Position numbers and translations under genes: made by a program | NCBI GenBank assembly: GCA_002784245.1 | Contig: PFKL01000017.1 | Span: 1 to 8,805 of the forward strand | Length of the DNA: 8,805 nucleotides | Reading direction: 5' to 3' | From: Comamonadaceae bacterium CG_4_10_14_3_um_filter_60_75 | Lineage (GTDB): Bacteria > Pseudomonadota > Gammaproteobacteria > Burkholderiales > Burkholderiaceae_C | Shown here: positions 6,900-8,805 of the stretch, in pieces | Position numbering within the stretch: position 1 is the first letter of the stretch | How the letters are laid out: the number at the start of each line of letters is the position of its first letter | Notes under the pieces: model-generated | Seen by the model: only the letters and a program-made list of their open reading frames with translations | What the model was told of the DNA's origin: nothing | Databases searched by the model: none

Positions 6900-6914
6900 C
6901 AAAACGGCGTTTTG
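6900..6914. promoter_or_regulatory. Palindrome CAAAACG-G-CGTTTTG in the mreB/gatC divergent region
   Basis: A perfect 7-bp dyad surrounds one central base, lying about 62-76 bp upstream of the mreB start. There is no T-tract, and a one-base loop is too tight for an RNA hairpin, so a DNA-bound dimeric regulator is the likelier reading. It overlaps a TGATCA palindrome (6896-6901). The regulator is unknown. Confidence 0.4.
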
Positions 6915-6916
6915 GG

Positions 6917-6940
6917 GTCTGAAACAACGCTTTTTCAGAC
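6917..6940. promoter_or_regulatory. Inverted repeat GTCTGAAA-N8-TTTCAGAC
   Basis: Perfect 8-bp arms (6917-6924 and 6933-6940) are separated by 8 bases. The right arm overlaps the candidate -35 element of the gatC promoter, so a protein bound here could affect gatC and perhaps mreB. As RNA it would be a hairpin on either strand, but no T-run follows, so it is not an evident terminator. Confidence 0.4.
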
Positions 6941-6962
6941 GCAAACGTAAAGGCGGGATAAT
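6934..6962 (+). promoter_or_regulatory. Candidate sigma-70 promoter for gatCA
   Basis: A -35-like TTCAGA (6934-6939, four of six to consensus) and a -10-like GATAAT (6957-6962, five of six) are 17 bp apart. Transcription would begin near 6969, giving a leader of about 70 bases before gatC. A reverse-strand TATTAT overlaps the same -10 but lacks a matching -35, so I could not assign the mreB promoter. Confidence 0.35.
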
Positions 6963-7038
6963 ACCCCATGGCCTGTGCATAACTTGCTTGCCGACGCCGT
7001 AATTCCCGCGTTTTACACCTTGTTTCGATGGAAAAACC

Positions 7039-7338
7039 ATGGCCCTGACCCCCGTTGATATTGACCGCCTGGCGCGTTTGGCCCGGCTCGGCCTGCAGCC
7101 CCAGGAGCGTGCGCGCTTGTGCACGCAACTCAATGATTTTTTTGGTATTGTTGAAAAAATGCGCGCCGTGGACACCGCCGGTATCGTGCCCCTGGCGCAT
7201 CCAGTGGATGTGACGCTGGCGCAGTCGCTGCGCTTGCGCGACGACGTGGCCAGCGAGCCCAACCAGCGCGAGGCCAACCAAAGGAGCGCGCCGGCGGTCG
7301 AGTCGGGCCTGTTCCTGGTGCCCAAAGTCATTGAATAA
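7039..7338 (+). CDS. gatC: Asp/Glu-tRNA amidotransferase subunit C
   Basis: This 99-residue protein has the normal GatC length. GatC is a small helical belt that wraps and stabilises GatA and GatB in the GatCAB complex, which amidates mischarged Glu-tRNA(Gln) and/or Asp-tRNA(Asn) in the cytoplasm. Family features are the N-terminal DIDRLARLARLGL (7-19), LNDFFGIVEKM (31-41), the PLAHP turn (51-55), LRLRDDVASEP (64-74) and the C-terminus APAVESGLFLVPKVIE (84-99). ATG 7039 gives the typical N-terminus; the ribosome site is weak (GGA about 8 bases upstream). It is first in an operon with gatA, 15 bp downstream. Confidence 0.96.
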   Translation: MALTPVDIDRLARLARLGLQPQERARLCTQLNDFFGIVEKMRAVDTAGIVPLAHPVDVTLAQSLRLRDDVASEPNQREANQRSAPAVESGLFLVPKVIE

Positions 7339-7353
7339 CCCGAATCCATCACC

Positions 7354-8805
7354 ATGTCGCCCTCCACTCACGAATTACACGACCTGACGCTGACCGAATT
7401 GGCCGCGCAGTTGCGCGCGCGCGCAGTCTCCAGCGTTGAAGTTGCCCAGCATTTTCTCAGTCGTGTCCAGGCGCACGCTGCCCTTGGTGCGTTTCTTGAC
7501 ACCAACCCGGACGTAACGCTGGCGCAAGCCCGCGCGGCCGACGCCCGTCTGGCCGCCGGCACGGCAGGCGCACTCGAAGGCGTGCCGCTGGCGCACAAAG
7601 ATATCTTTGTCACCCAAGACTTTGTCACCACGGCCGGCTCCAAAATGCTCGAAGGCTACCGCTCACCGTTTGACGCCACCGTGGTGGCGCGGCTGGCGCA
7701 GGCCGGTGCGGTGAGCTTGGGCAAACTCAATTGCGACGAATTCGCCATGGGCTCGGCCAACGAAAACTCGGCTTTTGGTCCGGCCAAAAACCCGTGGGAT
7801 ACCACGCGCACGCCAGGCGGCTCATCGGGGGGCAGCGCCGCCGCGGTGGCGGCACGGCTGACACCGGCAGCCACTGGCACCGACACCGGTGGTTCCATTC
7901 GTCAACCTGCGTCGTTTTGCGGCGTGACGGGTATCAAACCAACCTATGGGCGCGCGTCGCGCTATGGCATGGTGGCTTTTGCGTCCAGCCTTGACCAGGC
8001 CGGGCCACTGGCGCGCAGCGCCGAAGATTGCGCTTTGTTGCTGTCGACCATGTGCGGGCCGGACCTGGACCGCGACTCAACCTCGCTGGACGTGCCCACC
8101 GAAGATTTTTCCCTTCAACTCAATGACAGCCTCGCCGGTCTGCGCATTGGCGTGCCCACCGAATTTTTTGGTGAAGGTTTGAGTGACGATGTGCGCGCTG
8201 CGGTGGATGCCGCGCTCAAGCAATATGAGACGCTGGGGGCCAAGCGGGTGCCGATTTCGCTGCCGCGTACCGAGTTGTCGATTCCCGTGTACTACATCAT
8301 TGCGCCGGCTGAAGCGTCGAGCAACCTGAGCCGCTTTGACGGGGTGAAATTTGGCCACCGCGCCAAGGACTACACCGACCTGGCCGACATGTATGAGCGC
8401 ACCCGTGCCGAAGGCTTTGGCGACGAGGTCAAGCGCCGCATCATGATTGGTACCTATGTGCTCTCGCACGGCTACTACGATGCCTACTACCTGCAAGCAC
8501 AAAAAATCCGCCGCATGATCGCTGACGACTTCCAGCAGGCGTTTCAGCAGTGCGACGTGATCGTCGGGCCGGTGGCGCCCACGGTGGCCTGGAAACTCGG
8601 TGGACATGCCGACCCGTTGACCGACTACCTGGCCGATATCTTTACCCTGCCGGCGTCGCTGGCGGGTCTGCCCGGCATGAGTTTGCCGGTGGGTTTTGGC
8701 GCGAACCACATGCCGGTGGGTTTGCAACTCATTGGTAACCATCTGTCGGAAGCGCGGCTGCTCAACGTGGCGCACCGCTTTCAGCAAGCCACCGACTGGC
8801 ACACC
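7354..8805 (+). CDS. gatA: Asp/Glu-tRNA amidotransferase subunit A, 3' partial
   Basis: The frame is open from ATG 7354 to the window edge, giving 484 codons; GatA usually has about 490-500 residues, so only a short C-terminal tail is missing. GatA is an amidase-signature enzyme that releases ammonia from glutamine for the GatB kinase/transferase site. The Ser-cisSer-Lys triad is complete: Lys82 in AHKDIF, cis-Ser157 in TPGGSSGGSAAAVAA, and the nucleophile Ser181 in TGTDTGGSIRQP. Further family blocks are CDEFAMGSANENSAFG (127-142) and, nearer the C-terminus, RFDGVKFGHRA, ADMYERTRAEGFGDEVKRRI and GTYVLSHGYYDAYY. The ribosome site is weak, and translation is probably helped by nearby gatC. gatB is expected after the window. 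Confidence 0.97.
   Translation, partial: MSPSTHELHDLTLTELAAQLRARAVSSVEVAQHFLSRVQAHAALGAFLDTNPDVTLAQARAADARLAAGTAGALEGVPLAHKDIFVTQDFVTTAGSKMLEGYRSPFDATVVARLAQAGAVSLGKLNCDEFAMGSANENSAFGPAKNPWDTTRTPGGSSGGSAAAVAARLTPAATGTDTGGSIRQPASFCGVTGIKPTYGRASRYGMVAFASSLDQAGPLARSAEDCALLLSTMCGPDLDRDSTSLDVPTEDFSLQLNDSLAGLRIGVPTEFFGEGLSDDVRAAVDAALKQYETLGAKRVPISLPRTELSIPVYYIIAPAEASSNLSRFDGVKFGHRAKDYTDLADMYERTRAEGFGDEVKRRIMIGTYVLSHGYYDAYYLQAQKIRRMIADDFQQAFQQCDVIVGPVAPTVAWKLGGHADPLTDYLADIFTLPASLAGLPGMSLPVGFGANHMPVGLQLIGNHLSEARLLNVAHRFQQATDWHT

Noticed and set aside
8077..8802. 241-codon - strand open frame opposite gatA
   Set aside because: gatA is unambiguous; this is a codon-bias shadow.

Overview
The window is a GC-rich stretch of a betaproteobacterial chromosome. 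The protein sequences and the gene order (gatCA divergent from mreBCD-mrdA) point to Burkholderiales, most likely Comamonadaceae of the Rhodoferax/Polaromonas kind. This placement is inferred from pattern recognition; no search was run. The genes are tightly packed, with no tRNA, rRNA, IS element, prophage or CRISPR array visible.

Layout from left to right. (1) Positions 2-1342, + strand: a GMC-family flavoprotein oxidoreductase (choline/alcohol dehydrogenase type), cut at its 5' end by the window edge. It carries an odd lower-GC in-frame segment at about 34-104 that resembles a dispersed Comamonadaceae repeat. (2) Positions 1343-1549: a non-coding gap with two direct repeats, an orphan Shine-Dalgarno-like sequence and a strong intrinsic-terminator-like hairpin. 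(3) Positions 1550-2308, + strand: a YfcA/TauE-like TSUP membrane transporter. (4) Positions 2366-6838, - strand: a compact elongasome operon transcribed mreB-mreC-mreD-mrdA. Gaps within it are 16 bp, a 4-bp ATGA overlap and 6 bp. (5) Positions 6839-7038: a 200-bp divergent control region with two clear dyads and a candidate promoter. (6) Positions 7039-8805, + strand: gatC and then gatA, the latter cut by the right edge close to its C-terminus; gatB is expected next.

Functionally, mreB, mreC, mreD and mrdA encode the actin-like filament, the membrane scaffold proteins and the PBP2 transpeptidase of lateral-wall peptidoglycan synthesis. The partner glycosyltransferase gene rodA does not follow mrdA here. 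gatC and gatA encode subunits of the tRNA-dependent amidotransferase that makes Gln-tRNA(Gln) and/or Asn-tRNA(Asn). The two left-hand genes are accessory metabolism and transport genes with no visible link to cell shape.

Most of the window is ordinary core genome, and I see no convincing new multi-gene system. The points worth a second look are the in-frame insertion in the GMC gene, the terminator-bearing leader before the TSUP gene, and the dyads between mreB and gatC.
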